Source: Streptomyces sp. NBC_00239 (GTDB lineage: Bacteria > Actinomycetota > Actinomycetes > Streptomycetales > Streptomycetaceae). From it: 64,000 nt of DNA. The number at the start of each line of letters is the position of its first letter. Position 1 is the first letter of the stretch. Made by a program: the position numbers and the translations under genes. The stretch lies in NCBI RefSeq assembly GCF_036194065.1, contig NZ_CP108095.1, forward strand, positions 2,418,001 through 2,482,000. Direction: 5' to 3'. Positions 19,421 through 28,931 of this stretch are shown piece by piece. The notes beneath the pieces were generated by a model that was not told the DNA's origin, ran no database searches, and saw nothing but the letters and a program-made list of their open reading frames with translations.

Positions 19421-20047
19421 TCAGACGCTCGCGCCCAGCACGGAGTTGATCTGCTGCGCGTCGCCGCACACGATCAGCAGCGCGGCCGCCCGGCCCAGGG
19501 CCGACGGCAGCGTACGGGCGATCGCGTCGGGCGTACCGCCGTTCGCCGCGAAGACCACGACCGGACGGGCGCCGGCCCGCGCGGCGTGCGCCGCGTCGGC
19601 GTAGAACACGTCGTCCCGGGCGTCGTGCTGGGCCCAGTAGGACTCCTCGCCGAAGGACAGCTCGTGCGCGGCCCACGGGTGGGGTTCACCAGTGGTCAGC
19701 ACCAGGATGTCGCCGGGCGCCCGACCGGTTTCGAGCAGCAGGTCGACGGCCTCCTCGGCGGCGTCCAGCGCGCCCTCGGCCGAGGCCGGGATCAGCTGGA
19801 TCTGCGGCACCGCGGTCGAGACCGAGGGCGCGGAGGGAGCGGCGGGTCCGGTGGCCGGCTGGCCCTGCGGCGCGCGCTGCGCGGGCGGGGCGGGCCGGGC
19901 GGGACCGGGGCGTCCGGGCCGCGGGACGGCGGCGGGACGCGGACCAGGGACAGGGCGTGGGGTCTGCGCGACCCGGCCGGGGGCCGGAGTGACGCGGGGA
20001 CCCTGGGCACTCTCGTGAATCTGAGGCTCCTCGGGGATGAGAGGCAT
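19421..20047 (-). CDS. Hypothetical protein, Pro-rich N-terminus plus UvrD-C-like domain
   Basis: A 208-residue protein. Residues 1-85 are Pro/Arg/Ala-rich and likely disordered. Residues about 88-208 (IQLIPASAEGALDAAEEAVDLL; PGDILVLTTGEPHPW; PVVVFAANGG; RAAALLIVCGDAQQIN) have the flavour of the C-terminal RecA-like half of UvrD-type helicases. No Walker A or helicase motifs I-III are present, so it cannot be a helicase by itself. The start has no strong ribosome site. It sits directly upstream of rnhB on the same strand and may be cotranscribed. Confidence 0.6.
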   Translation of the reverse strand: MPLIPEEPQIHESAQGPRVTPAPGRVAQTPRPVPGPRPAAVPRPGRPGPARPAPPAQRAPQGQPATGPAAPSAPSVSTAVPQIQLIPASAEGALDAAEEAVDLLLETGRAPGDILVLTTGEPHPWAAHELSFGEESYWAQHDARDDVFYADAAHAARAGARPVVVFAANGGTPDAIARTLPSALGRAAALLIVCGDAQQINSVLGASV

Positions 20048-20106
20048 GAGTGGATGTGTGTCAAACGCCAGTACGAGTCATACCAGCGGGTGGTGCGTGT
20101 GCGCGA

Positions 20107-20808
20107 TCAGAAATCGAAGCCGAGCTGGCCTCCGTTTTCCAGTTCCAGCGATTCCTCGCTCCTGCGGATCTTCTTCAGGTGCCGCCACTGGGGCAGACCG
20201 TCGAGATAGGCCCAGGAGAGCCGGTGATAGGGGGTGGGACCCCGCTCTTCCAGCGCCGCGCGGTGCACCGGCGAGGGATAGCCGGCGTTGTCCGCGAAAG
20301 CGAAGTCTTCAATTCCGGGGCCGAGTTCGGCCATCATCCGGTCGCGCCGGACCTTGGCGATCACGGAGGCCGCGGCCACGGCGATGCAGGACTGGTCGCC
20401 CTTGATGACCGTCCGCACCTGCCAGGGCGCGCCGAGGTAGTCGTGCTTGCCGTCCAGGATCACCGCATCGGGCCGCACCGGCAGCAGCGCCAGGGCGCGG
20501 ACGGCGGCGAGCCGCAGTGCGGCCGTCATGCCGAGCTCGTCGATCTCCTCGGGAGAGGCGTGGCCCAGGCCGTACGCCGTGACCCATTGCTCCAGGATCA
20601 CGGCGAGCGCGTCACGCCGCTTGACGGTGAGGAGTTTGGAGTCGGTGAGTCCTTCGGGAGGGCGACGCAGGCCGGTGATCGCCGCGCATACGGTGACGGG
20701 ACCGGCCCAGGCCCCTCGTCCGACCTCGTCGACCCCGGCGATGATCTTGGCGCCGGTGGTTGCGCGGAGGGAGCGCTCGACGGTGTGAGTGGGTGCTTCG
20801 TACGGCAT
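20107..20808 (-). CDS. rnhB: Ribonuclease HII
   Basis: A 233-residue enzyme that removes ribonucleotides from DNA and RNA of RNA-DNA hybrids. The [12 protein letters not shown] motif (Asp-Glu of the active site) is near residue 25, a third acidic residue lies in [12 protein letters not shown], and a fourth in ADNAGYPSP. The open frame extends to 21036, but ATG 20808 gives the usual N-terminus ([14 protein letters not shown]). It precedes the gene at 19421 on the same strand with a 59-bp gap. Confidence 0.93.
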   Translation of the reverse strand: MPYEAPTHTVERSLRATTGAKIIAGVDEVGRGAWAGPVTVCAAITGLRRPPEGLTDSKLLTVKRRDALAVILEQWVTAYGLGHASPEEIDELGMTAALRLAAVRALALLPVRPDAVILDGKHDYLGAPWQVRTVIKGDQSCIAVAAASVIAKVRRDRMMAELGPGIEDFAFADNAGYPSPVHRAALEERGPTPYHRLSWAYLDGLPQWRHLKKIRRSEESLELENGGQLGFDF

Positions 20809-21109
20809 GGCGCCAGCAAGGGTACGCCGCTCCGTGCCACCCGCGACACCCCGGGCGGCACCCCTCTCGCGGACTGGGCGCGACCGGATCACCCGGACTG
20901 TCCCGCTCCGCTCGGCGAGGCCACCAGCCTTCGCTTGCGCACACCTCTGAATACACCTGCACACACGCCAAACACCACCGAAAAGCACCTTAAAACGAAC
21001 GAAATTCCACAAACGAAAGAAAGTCGTCCAACTCAAGCATCACTTTCGCGAACGCCGGCCGAGACGCCCTGGCTCCCGGCCGGCGAAGGCCACGAAAGCG
21101 GCGACTTCG
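20809..21109. other. AT-richer gap upstream of rnhB (301 bp)
   Basis: The last 150 bp contain A-rich stretches unusual for this genome (20990-21025), with AACGAA-type motifs repeated about 15 bp apart. This is the presumed rnhB promoter region and the 3' flank of the ADP-ribosylglycohydrolase gene. I see no gene, RNA or strong hairpin. Confidence 0.45.
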
Positions 21110-22030
21110 TCACAGTCCGCCGGACCGGACCCCGTCCGGAACCCACTCCGGCAGCGGCTCCGTCCGGTCCAGCCAGGCGGCCGGCATCGAGGCGGTGCCG
21201 CGCCCGCCCAGCACCCCGCCGACGATCGCGCAGGTCGTGTCCACGTCTCCGCCGACCTGTGCGGTGGTCCAGAACGCCTGCTCGAAGTCGCCGAGGCGGC
21301 GCGCGGCCGACCACAGGGCGAACGGCACGGTGTCGTGGGCGCTGGTGCGCCGCCCGCAGCCGAGCACCGCCGCCACCGTCGTGGCGTCGTCGTAGTCGAG
21401 CATGTCGCGGGCCCGCCGCAGGCCGGCGGCGACCGTGCTGCGCGGCACCAGCGCGACCACGCCGTCCAGCAGGGCCGTCGGGGTGGGCGGTCCCGCCGGG
21501 TCGGCGGCCAGCGCGGCGGCCGCGGCCACCGCCATGGCGCCGCAGACGGCTTCGCGGTGCTGGTGCGTCGGGTACGCGGAGATCTCGGCCTGGTGGGTGG
21601 CCTGTTCCGGGTCATCGGCGTACCAGGCCCCGAGCGGCGCGATCCGCATCGCGGCGCCGTTGCCCCACGATCCCTGGCCGTTGAACAGGGCGGCGGACAG
21701 CACTCGCCAGTCCTCGCCCTCCCGGATGAGCCGGAGCATCCGGTTCACCGCGGGGCCGTAGCCGCGGTCGAAGTCGTGGTGGTCGGCGAAGGAGGCGGCC
21801 AGGGCGTCCTGGTCGATACGGCCGTGGGCGGCGAGCACGCCGACGACCGAGCAGGCCATCTCGGTGTCGTCGGTCCACTGCCAGGGGCCTTCGGGCAGCT
21901 CGCGCCGTTTGAGCAGCGGGTAGTGCGCGGGGACGAAGAACTGGGAGCCCAGGGCGTCACCCACCGCCAGTCCGCGCAGGCTGGCCAGGGCGCGTGCGAA
22001 GCGCCGGTCGGGAGAGGAGTCAGGGGTCAT
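21110..22030 (-). CDS. ADP-ribosylglycohydrolase (DraG-like) family protein
   Basis: A 306-residue all-alpha protein. The N-terminal LRGLAVGDALGSQF and WTDDTEMACSV segments carry the Gly-Asp and Thr-Asp-Asp residues that bind the two Mg ions in DraG/ARH enzymes. The C-terminal GGDVDTTCAIVGGVLG provides the second metal-binding Asp set. It would remove ADP-ribose from a protein or small-molecule substrate, which is unknown. It starts 11 bp after the stop of the phosphatase gene, so the two form an operon. Confidence 0.88.
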   Translation of the reverse strand: MTPDSSPDRRFARALASLRGLAVGDALGSQFFVPAHYPLLKRRELPEGPWQWTDDTEMACSVVGVLAAHGRIDQDALAASFADHHDFDRGYGPAVNRMLRLIREGEDWRVLSAALFNGQGSWGNGAAMRIAPLGAWYADDPEQATHQAEISAYPTHQHREAVCGAMAVAAAAALAADPAGPPTPTALLDGVVALVPRSTVAAGLRRARDMLDYDDATTVAAVLGCGRRTSAHDTVPFALWSAARRLGDFEQAFWTTAQVGGDVDTTCAIVGGVLGGRGTASMPAAWLDRTEPLPEWVPDGVRSGGL

Positions 22031-22041
22031 CGCGGGCCACT

Positions 22042-22701
22042 CTAGCCGTCCAGGTCATAAGGCTCGGGTGTGGTCCACCGCTCGAAGGGACGGTCGAGCC
22101 GGTACCGGCCGTCCTCTCCGAGGACCAGTATCCGGAAGTCGCCGTTCCCGGGGTTCGACAGGCACTCGAAGTCGGCCACCGACCAGTGGAACCAGCGCAT
22201 GCAGAACAGCCGCATGGTCAGTCCGTGCGTGACCAGCAGGACGTTCGGCGGATGGTCCGGCGCCTCGAAACTGCGGTACAGGCTCTCCAGGAAGGCGCCC
22301 ACCCGGTCGTACACGTCCGCCCCGGACTCGCCCTGCGCGAAGCGGTAGAAGAAGTGCCCGTACGCGTCCCGGTACGCCTTCTGCAGCCGTACGTCGTCAC
22401 GGTCCTGCCAGTTGCCCCAGTCCTGCTCGCGCAGCCTCGGCTCCTCGCGCACCCGGACCCGGGAGGGATCCAGCCGCAGCGCCCGGAAGGTCTCCAGGGT
22501 GCGCCGGTACGGGGAGACGTAAGCGCTGACCGGCTCGTCGCCGAAGACGGCGCGCAGCCTGTCCCCCGCGGCCACCGCCTGGGCGCGGCCGGTCACGGTG
22601 AGTCTCAGGGCGTGGTCCGGCTCCCTCTCGTACACCGTGTCATCGGCATTGCCCTCCGATTCCCCGTGCCGGAGGAGGACGATGCGCCGCGGTCGTGCCA
22701 T
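22042..22701 (-). CDS. Histidine phosphatase (phosphoglycerate mutase-like) family protein
   Basis: A 219-residue protein. The catalytic RHGES at residue 11 and the second His in LLVTHGLTMRLF, with YVSPYRRTLET between them, define the histidine phosphatase superfamily. The substrate may be a sugar or nucleotide phosphate; it cannot be told from the sequence. ATG start at 22701. Operon with the ADP-ribosylglycohydrolase gene downstream. Confidence 0.9.
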   Translation of the reverse strand: MARPRRIVLLRHGESEGNADDTVYEREPDHALRLTVTGRAQAVAAGDRLRAVFGDEPVSAYVSPYRRTLETFRALRLDPSRVRVREEPRLREQDWGNWQDRDDVRLQKAYRDAYGHFFYRFAQGESGADVYDRVGAFLESLYRSFEAPDHPPNVLLVTHGLTMRLFCMRWFHWSVADFECLSNPGNGDFRILVLGEDGRYRLDRPFERWTTPEPYDLDG

Positions 22702-22834
22702 GGTCCGACCCTAGAACGGACCGCGCCCGTTCGAGCGGATTCACAGGGCCGAACGGAGGAGCGGCGGGCGGGACGGGCGGTCCGCGCGCCCGCTCACGCG
22801 CCCGCCGGACGCGGCGTCGGCCGCGGTGGCGGCG

Positions 22835-23440
22835 TCACACGGTCCAGGCGCGCTCCAGGTCGATGACGTCGCCGGTGAGCGCCTCGATGTCGGCTTCCGT
22901 CTGGGCGCGCAGCGAGAGCCGCTCGATCCGTTCCTCCCGGTACTTGCCGTGCTCGGCCTCCGAGTCCCACATGGACAGGACGAGGAACTCCCGCCCGGGA
23001 GCCTCGCCGAACAGTCCGCGCAGCATCCCGGGCGAGCCGGCCATCGCCGGGTTCCACACCTTCTCCTGCATGAGGGCGAAGTGCTCGAGCCGCCCCTCGC
23101 GCACCTTGCAGTGCGCGACGCGCAGCACGTCCGCGTCGCTGAACTGCGGCGCGAAGCCGGTCTTCACGTCGAAGCGGTGGTCGAAGAGCGTGACCCGCGC
23201 GTTGGTGAAGGTGCCGTGCTGCGAGGCCGCCAGCCGGTCGTGGGAGCGCGCCATGAAGGAGTCGTAGAACGACCGGCTCTCCCAGAAGGCGAAGACGTGC
23301 GCGACCCCCTGCCGGCCCCGGCTCCAGCCGCCGCCCTGCCCCCGGAACCCCGGTTCGCCCGGCAGCCCTGCCCACTTCCGCTGCCCGCGCTCGAACCCCC
23401 GGCGGTCCACCACCGTGCAGCGAATCCACTTGACCAGCAC
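22835..23440 (-). CDS. YdbC-family (DUF4937) protein
   Basis: A 201-residue protein with two related ferredoxin-like halves (MLVKWIRCTVVDRRGFERGQRKW and VLRVAHCKVREGRLEHFALMQEKVW). Each resembles an ABM/dimeric alpha-beta-barrel unit, as in the YdbC family. HVFAFWESRSFYDSFM and FLVLSMWDSEAEHGKY are the matching third-strand regions. No catalytic role is established. ATG start at 23440. Confidence 0.75.
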   Translation of the reverse strand: MLVKWIRCTVVDRRGFERGQRKWAGLPGEPGFRGQGGGWSRGRQGVAHVFAFWESRSFYDSFMARSHDRLAASQHGTFTNARVTLFDHRFDVKTGFAPQFSDADVLRVAHCKVREGRLEHFALMQEKVWNPAMAGSPGMLRGLFGEAPGREFLVLSMWDSEAEHGKYREERIERLSLRAQTEADIEALTGDVIDLERAWTV

Positions 23441-23473
23441 CGCGCCATCGTACGGGGATCAGCGCGGCAGCGG

Positions 23474-24295
23474 TCAGACTCCGGGCCAGTAGGTGCGAAG
23501 CAGTTGCGCTGCGTCCTCTTCCGGGAGCTCGATTCCGAACTCCCGGTCGAGCAGCCCGATCACATCATCGGATGCAACGCGGTTCCGCTCGGCTTCCCAC
23601 CCGGGCAGGAAGCGGACCACCGAGTCCTCCAGCAGCGCCAGGCGGTGGTCCGGCGCCGACCGCATGGCCACGACCCGGCCGGTGAAGAAGGAGTCGGGGT
23701 GCGTGGAGCTGTAGTGGTTCATGACCTCGAAGTCGACCGGGTGGAGACGCTGCGGAGCGAAGGCGTACAGGTCCAGCCAGCCCGTCTCGTCGCGGAGCGA
23801 GCGCAGCACGAGGCGCCCCCCGTCCTCCTCGGCGACGGCGTACGTCCACACGCCCTGGTGGACCTCGGTGCCCGGCTCCAGCGGCACCGGCTCCAGCGGC
23901 CCCTGCGCACCGAATCCCGCGTCGACCAGCCAGGGCCGGCCGGCGACGGTGACCACGAGGACGGCGTGGGTCACCGGCGTCAGAGCGCCCCCGCGGGTGC
24001 GGTTGCGGGCGCCGCGGCCGGCCACCTCGAAGCCGACCCGCTCCAGGGCTGCGGCGAGCAGCGAGTTCTGTTCGTAGCAGTAGCCGCCGCGGCGACGGCG
24101 GACGATCTTGTCCTGGAGGCTCTTGACGTCGAGGGAGATCCTCCGGCCGAGGGCGACGTCCAGGTTCTCGAAGGGGATGGACCGGGTGTGGCAGCGGTGT
24201 ATCTCCTGCAACGTCCCCAGGTCCGGCCGGAGTTCCCCGGCGTAACCGATCCGCGTCAGATAGGCGTCGAGATCGAGTGCCTCAGCGTTCCACAT
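23474..24295 (-). CDS. Arylamine N-acetyltransferase
   Basis: A 273-residue cytosolic acetyl-CoA-dependent enzyme. The Cys-His-Asp triad is visible: Cys in RRGGYCYEQN, His in TPVTHAVLVV, Asp in WLVDAGFGAQ. The opening LDLDAYLTRIGYAG and IPFENLDVALG also fit NATs. It acetylates aromatic amines or hydrazines; in Streptomyces some relatives act in amide closure of antibiotics, but no biosynthetic cluster is beside it. ATG 24295 is chosen over the frame opening at 24403. Confidence 0.92.
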   Translation of the reverse strand: MWNAEALDLDAYLTRIGYAGELRPDLGTLQEIHRCHTRSIPFENLDVALGRRISLDVKSLQDKIVRRRRGGYCYEQNSLLAAALERVGFEVAGRGARNRTRGGALTPVTHAVLVVTVAGRPWLVDAGFGAQGPLEPVPLEPGTEVHQGVWTYAVAEEDGGRLVLRSLRDETGWLDLYAFAPQRLHPVDFEVMNHYSSTHPDSFFTGRVVAMRSAPDHRLALLEDSVVRFLPGWEAERNRVASDDVIGLLDREFGIELPEEDAAQLLRTYWPGV

Positions 24296-24344
24296 GTGTC
24301 CCCCGTACGGATGTCGTGGGCGGGGTCTACGGCCCGCCCCTCGA

Positions 24345-25082
24345 TCATGATGCCCCGGCGGCGAGGCGCAGGGCGGCCAGGGGCTCCCAGTGGACCGGGA
24401 CATCGCGCATCAGCAGGGCGCTGTCCAGGTGCGCGGTACCGGGCGGGAAGCGCTCGGGGTCCTCGAAGAAGGTGGAGGTGACCGAGTCGAGGACGGCGGG
24501 CACCACCCTCCAGGCGTCGGTGTGCAGCCGCATGCCGTCGAGCCGGGTGCCGGAGCGGTCGGGCGAGTAGCCCGAGGGGCCCTGCCGGAAGAATTCGGAG
24601 GCCTCGTCCACGGTGCCGAAGAGCTCGCTGCCCAGCAGCGCGTCGGCGACCCGCGCGGCCACCTGCACCCGGGTGGTCCCGTCGCGCGTCTCGTAGCCGA
24701 TCCGCAGGTCGTGCGGCGTCTCGGCGACGTCGAACACGGCAGAACCGTGGGTTCCGGGGAATACCCGCCCGCCCGCCAGGACGTTCAGCCGGGAGCCGCT
24801 GTCCCGGCGCGGGATGTAGACGCCCGTACCGGCGCCGTCCGGGCCCTCCCAGGTGACGGCGATCCGGTGCGCGGCGTTCTCGCTTCGCAGTCCGGTGCCC
24901 CCGGGCGCCCACACGGGCCGGGTGTTCCCCAGTCTCAGCAGGCAGATCCCGGCGACGGCCCAGCCGTTGACCAGCTGCGGCACCAGCCCGGCGGGCAGGA
25001 GCGCGGCGGCCGCTTCGGGGTCGACCCGGTAGTTCACCAGGAGCCGGCGCTCGATGACGCTCGCCAGTCGCGGATTGATCAT
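24345..25082 (-). CDS. DUF2071 / acetoacetate-decarboxylase-like protein
   Basis: A 245-residue protein. The N-terminal SVIERRLLVNYRVDPEAAAALLP with VNGWAVAGICLLRLG is typical of DUF2071 proteins, which share a fold with acetoacetate decarboxylase. No catalytic Lys can be assigned with confidence. Start at ATG 25082 with GGGGAG upstream. It lies 49 bp before the N-acetyltransferase gene on the same strand. Confidence 0.65.
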   Translation of the reverse strand: MINPRLASVIERRLLVNYRVDPEAAAALLPAGLVPQLVNGWAVAGICLLRLGNTRPVWAPGGTGLRSENAAHRIAVTWEGPDGAGTGVYIPRRDSGSRLNVLAGGRVFPGTHGSAVFDVAETPHDLRIGYETRDGTTRVQVAARVADALLGSELFGTVDEASEFFRQGPSGYSPDRSGTRLDGMRLHTDAWRVVPAVLDSVTSTFFEDPERFPPGTAHLDSALLMRDVPVHWEPLAALRLAAGAS

Positions 25083-25171
25083 GGCGTGTTCTCCCCTTGT
25101 GCCCGCCGGACGGTGCGTGCACATGGAAGCACGCGCGCCGCGGACCGCCCCGGGGAGGGTGGCCGTACGCC

Positions 25172-25205
25172 GAAGCGGGACCGGTCCGAGGACCGGTCCC
25201 GCTTC
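25172..25205 (-). terminator. nrdJ terminator
   Basis: Perfect 16-bp stem (25172-25187 with 25190-25205) around a 2-nt loop, about 50 bp after the nrdJ stop. It separates nrdJ from the DUF2071 gene. Confidence 0.8.
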
Positions 25206-25256
25206 GTCAGCCTGCTCGGCCGGCGGTCGCCTTGGGGACCGCCGGCTCGGCCGGGA

Positions 25257-28145
25257 TCAGCTGCAGCCGCTGGTGGAGCCGCAGCCCTCGCAGATGTAGC
25301 AGGAGCCGGCGCGCTGCATCTTCGTCCCGCAGGAGAAGCACAGCGGGGCGTCGGCGCTCACACCGAGCTGCATTTCGACGAGCTCCGCGTTGGAGTGCGC
25401 CTGCTTGGGGGCGGGCACCGCGGCGACCGGCTGCGGGGCCGGTGCGACCGCCGCGAGCGGGGCCGGCTGCGTCAGGCTCTCGGTGTCCAGCTCCTCCTCG
25501 GCCGGCTCGTACGAACCGGTGTCGAGGTGGCGCTGGCGCTCCTCGGCGGAGTGGATGCCGAGGGCCGAGCGGGTCTCGAAGGGCAGGAAGTCCAGCGCCA
25601 CGCGGCGGAAGATGTAGTCGACGATCGACTGCGCCATCCGCACGTCCGGGTCGTCCGTCATGCCGGCCGGCTCGAAGCGCATGTTCGTGAACTTCGCGAC
25701 GTACGTCTCCAGCGGGACGCCGTACTGCAGGCCCACCGAGACGGCGATGGAGAAGGCGTCCATCATGCCCGCGAGGGTGGAACCCTGCTTGGACATCTTC
25801 AGGAAGACCTCGCCCAGGCCGTCGTCCGGGTAGGAGTTGGCCGTCATGTAGCCCTCGGCGCCACCGACCGTGAAGGAGGTGGTGATGCCCGGGCGGCCCT
25901 TGGGGAGGCGCTTGCGGACGGGGCGGTACTCGACGATCTTCTCCACCGCGGCGCGGACGGTCTCCTCCGCCTTGGCGGTGATCTCGGCCTTCTCGTCGTC
26001 CTTCTTCTTGGCGGAGAGCGGCTGGCCGACCTTGCAGTTGTCGCGGTAGATCGCGAGGGCCTTGACGCCGAGCTTCCACGCCTCGAAGTAGATCTCCTCG
26101 ACCTCTTCGACGGTCGCCGTCTCCGGCATGTTGACCGTCTTGGAGATCGCGCCGGAGATCCAGGGCTGGATCGCGGCCATCATGCGGACGTGGCCCATCG
26201 GGGAGATGGAGCGCTCGCCCATCGCGCAGTCGAAGATCGAGTAGTGCTCGGTCTTCAGGCCGGGCGCGTCCACCACGTTGCCGTGCTCGGCGATGTGGGC
26301 GACGATCGCCTCGATCTGCTCCTCCTGGTAGCCCAGGCGGCGCAGGGCCTGCGGGACGGTGCCGTTGACGATCTGCATCGAGCCGCCGCCGACGAGCTTC
26401 TTGAACTTGACCAGGGCCAGGTCCGGCTCGACACCGGTGGTGTCGCAGGACATCGCGAGACCGATGGTGCCGGTCGGCGCGAGCACGGAGGCCTGCGCGT
26501 TGCGGAAGCCGTTCTGCTCGCCGAGGCGCAGCACGTCCTGCCAGGTCTCGGTGGCCGCCGCCCAGATCGGGGCGTCCAGGTCGTCGCCGCGCACGGCGGC
26601 GCCGTTGGCGTCCGCGTGCTGCTTCATGACCCGCTTGTGCGGCTCGGCGTTGCGGGCGTAGCCGTCGTACGGGCCGACGACCGCCGCGAGCTCGGCGGAG
26701 CGCTTGTACGCCGTACCGGTCATCAGCGAGGTGATCGACGCGGCGAGGGTGCGGCCGCCGTCCGAGTCGTACGCGTGGCCGGTCGCCATCAGCAGGGCGC
26801 CGAGGTTGGCGTAGCCGATGCCGAGCTGGCGGAAGGCGCGGGTGTTCTCGCCGATCTTCTCCGTCGGGAAGTCGGCGAAGCAGATGGAGATGTCCATCGC
26901 GGTGATGACGAGCTCGACGACCTTGGCGAAGCGCTCGGACTCGAAGGACTGGTTGCCCTTGCCGTCGTCCTTGAGGAACTTCATCAGGTTCAGCGAGGCG
27001 AGGTTGCAGGACGTGTTGTCCAGGTGCATGTACTCGCTGCACGGGTTCGAGGCGGTGATGCGGCCGGACTCGGGGCAGGTGTGCCAGCGGTTGATCACAC
27101 CGTCGTACTGGATGCCCGGGTCGGCGCAGGCCCACGCGGCCTCGGCCAGCTTGCGGAAGAGCGCCTTGGCGTCGACCTTCTCGATGACCTCGCCGGTCAT
27201 GCGGGCGCGCAGGCCGAACTCGGTGCCGTTCTCGACGGCCGTCATGAACTCGTCGTTCACGCGGACGGAGTTGTTGGCGTTCTGGTACTGGACGGACGTG
27301 ATGTCGTCGCCGCCCAGGTCCATGTCGAAGCCCGCGTCGCGCAGGGCGCGGATCTTCTCCTCTTCCTTCACCTTGGTGGCGATGAAGTCCTCGACGTCCG
27401 GGTGGTCCACGTCGAGCACGACCATCTTGGCCGCGCGGCGGGTGGCGCCGCCCGACTTGATCGTTCCCGCGGACGCGTCGGCGCCGCGCATGAAGGAGAC
27501 CGGGCCGGAGGCGTTGCCGCCGGAGGAGAGGAGCTCCTTGGAGGAGCGGATGCGGGAGAGGTTCAGGCCGGCGCCCGAGCCGCCCTTGAAGATCATGCCC
27601 TCTTCCTTGTACCAGTCGAGGATCGACTCCATGGAGTCGTCGACGGCGAGGATGAAGCAGGCCGAGACCTGCTGCGGCTGGGGCGTGCCGACGTTGAACC
27701 AGACCGGCGAGTTGAAGCTGAAGATCTGGTGGAGCAGGGCGTAGGTCAGCTCGTGCTCGAAGATCTCCGCGTCGGCGGGCGAGGCGAAGTAGTCGTAGTC
27801 CTCGCCGGCCTTCGTGTAGGTCTTCACGATCCGGTCGATCAGCTGCTTGAGACCGGTCTCGCGCTGCGGGGTGCCGACCGCGCCGCGGAAGTACTTGCTG
27901 GTGACGATGTTGACCGCGTTCACCGACCAGAAGTCGGGGAACTCGACGCCGCGCTGCTCGAAGTTGACCGAGCCGTCGCGCCAGTTGGTCATGACGACGT
28001 CACGGCGCTCCCAGGCCACCTCGTCGTACGGGTGCACGCCGGGGGTGGTGTGGATGCGCTCGATACGCAGCCCCTGCCGGGCCGCGGCAGCCTTGGTCCC
28101 CTTGGCTCGGGAACCACGTGCCGGACCGCTCGCCGTCTCTGTCAT
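25257..28145 (-). CDS. nrdJ: Vitamin B12-dependent (class II) ribonucleotide reductase NrdJ
   Basis: A 962-residue adenosylcobalamin-dependent enzyme that reduces ribonucleotides to deoxyribonucleotides without oxygen. Substrate-site motifs include SFNSPVWFNVG, SACFILAVDDSME, GGSGAGLNLSRIRS and NPCSEYMHLDNTSCNL, the last holding the NPCSE active-site Cys and Glu. A Cys-rich tail (CFSCGTKMQRAGSCYICEGCG) serves as zinc/redox-active C-terminus. The ATG at 28145 follows GGGAGGCGGC. NrdR is the next gene upstream, as in the Streptomyces nrdRJ operon. I found no B12 riboswitch in the 150-bp gap. Confidence 0.95.
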   Translation of the reverse strand: MTETASGPARGSRAKGTKAAAARQGLRIERIHTTPGVHPYDEVAWERRDVVMTNWRDGSVNFEQRGVEFPDFWSVNAVNIVTSKYFRGAVGTPQRETGLKQLIDRIVKTYTKAGEDYDYFASPADAEIFEHELTYALLHQIFSFNSPVWFNVGTPQPQQVSACFILAVDDSMESILDWYKEEGMIFKGGSGAGLNLSRIRSSKELLSSGGNASGPVSFMRGADASAGTIKSGGATRRAAKMVVLDVDHPDVEDFIATKVKEEEKIRALRDAGFDMDLGGDDITSVQYQNANNSVRVNDEFMTAVENGTEFGLRARMTGEVIEKVDAKALFRKLAEAAWACADPGIQYDGVINRWHTCPESGRITASNPCSEYMHLDNTSCNLASLNLMKFLKDDGKGNQSFESERFAKVVELVITAMDISICFADFPTEKIGENTRAFRQLGIGYANLGALLMATGHAYDSDGGRTLAASITSLMTGTAYKRSAELAAVVGPYDGYARNAEPHKRVMKQHADANGAAVRGDDLDAPIWAAATETWQDVLRLGEQNGFRNAQASVLAPTGTIGLAMSCDTTGVEPDLALVKFKKLVGGGSMQIVNGTVPQALRRLGYQEEQIEAIVAHIAEHGNVVDAPGLKTEHYSIFDCAMGERSISPMGHVRMMAAIQPWISGAISKTVNMPETATVEEVEEIYFEAWKLGVKALAIYRDNCKVGQPLSAKKKDDEKAEITAKAEETVRAAVEKIVEYRPVRKRLPKGRPGITTSFTVGGAEGYMTANSYPDDGLGEVFLKMSKQGSTLAGMMDAFSIAVSVGLQYGVPLETYVAKFTNMRFEPAGMTDDPDVRMAQSIVDYIFRRVALDFLPFETRSALGIHSAEERQRHLDTGSYEPAEEELDTESLTQPAPLAAVAPAPQPVAAVPAPKQAHSNAELVEMQLGVSADAPLCFSCGTKMQRAGSCYICEGCGSTSGCS

Positions 28146-28295
28146 GCCGCCTCCCATATGCGGGCAAAAACGCCCAAAAGTGCCGGATTAATCCCATGGC
28201 ACGGTGTGTGTCTGATCTAGCTCAAAGCCCGCGGGTAACGCTCCGCGGACAGGTCTGTGTCCTGCCGGACCGCCCGGCCGCTCTGCGGCCGCGGG

Positions 28296-28808
28296 TCAGT
28301 CGGCGGCGGTGGCGGGCACGGGGACCGAGCCGGTCCCTCCGGGCTCGCACTCCGCCAGGGCGGGCCGCCGGTCACGGAGCTCCGTGATCGCGGCCTCGAA
28401 GTCCTCGAGTGTGTCGAACGCCTTGTAGACGCTCGCGAAACGCAGGTACGCCACGAGGTCGAGCTCCTGCAGCGGGCCGAGTATGGCCAGACCCACGTCG
28501 TGGGTGGTCAGCTCGGCACTCCCGGTGGCGCGCAGCGCCTCTTCGACCCGCTGGCCGAGCTTGGCGAGGGCGTCCTCCGTGACCGGCCGCCCCTGGCACG
28601 CCTTGCGCACGCCGGAGATGACCTTGGTACGGCTGAAGGGCTCCGTCACCCCGCTGCGCTTGATCACCATCAGCGACGCGGTCTCGACCGTCGTGAAACG
28701 GCGGGAGCAGTCCGGGCACTGGCGGCGTCTGCGGATCGACGTGCCGTCGTCCGTCGTACGACTGTCGACGACGCGGCTGTCGGGGTGCCTGCAGAAGGGG
28801 CAGTGCAT
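28296..28808 (-). CDS. nrdR: Transcriptional repressor NrdR
   Basis: A 170-residue repressor of ribonucleotide reductase genes. Zinc ribbon with Cys3, Cys6, Cys31 and Cys34 (HCPFC...QCPDC), then an ATP-cone domain ([24 protein letters not shown]) that senses ATP/dATP. MHCPFC at 28808 with GGGAG in front is the standard NrdR start. It lies upstream of nrdJ, 150 bp apart, same strand. Tandem NrdR boxes lie upstream (28932-28978), consistent with autoregulation. Confidence 0.96.
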   Translation of the reverse strand: MHCPFCRHPDSRVVDSRTTDDGTSIRRRRQCPDCSRRFTTVETASLMVIKRSGVTEPFSRTKVISGVRKACQGRPVTEDALAKLGQRVEEALRATGSAELTTHDVGLAILGPLQELDLVAYLRFASVYKAFDTLEDFEAAITELRDRRPALAECEPGGTGSVPVPATAAD

Positions 28809-28931
28809 GGCTCCCAACCCTCCCTCTCGGCACGACTGATTCGCCTCGGAATCATCCCGGACAGGTCCTGCCAGGGCTCTCGAAGCAGCCACCAGCATAT
28901 GCGATGCCGGGACCCTCGTCAGACCCGAGGA

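Noticed and set aside
24390..28220. 1276-codon open frame on the plus strand opposite nrdJ
   Set aside because: It is the antisense shadow of the strongly supported nrdJ and DUF2071 genes; the product is a repetitive Val/Arg/Glu-rich sequence without domains.
28146..28295. Cobalamin riboswitch before nrdJ
   Set aside because: The gap is too short and I see no B12-box sequence; in Streptomyces the riboswitch belongs to the class Ia nrdAB operon and not to B12-dependent nrdJ.
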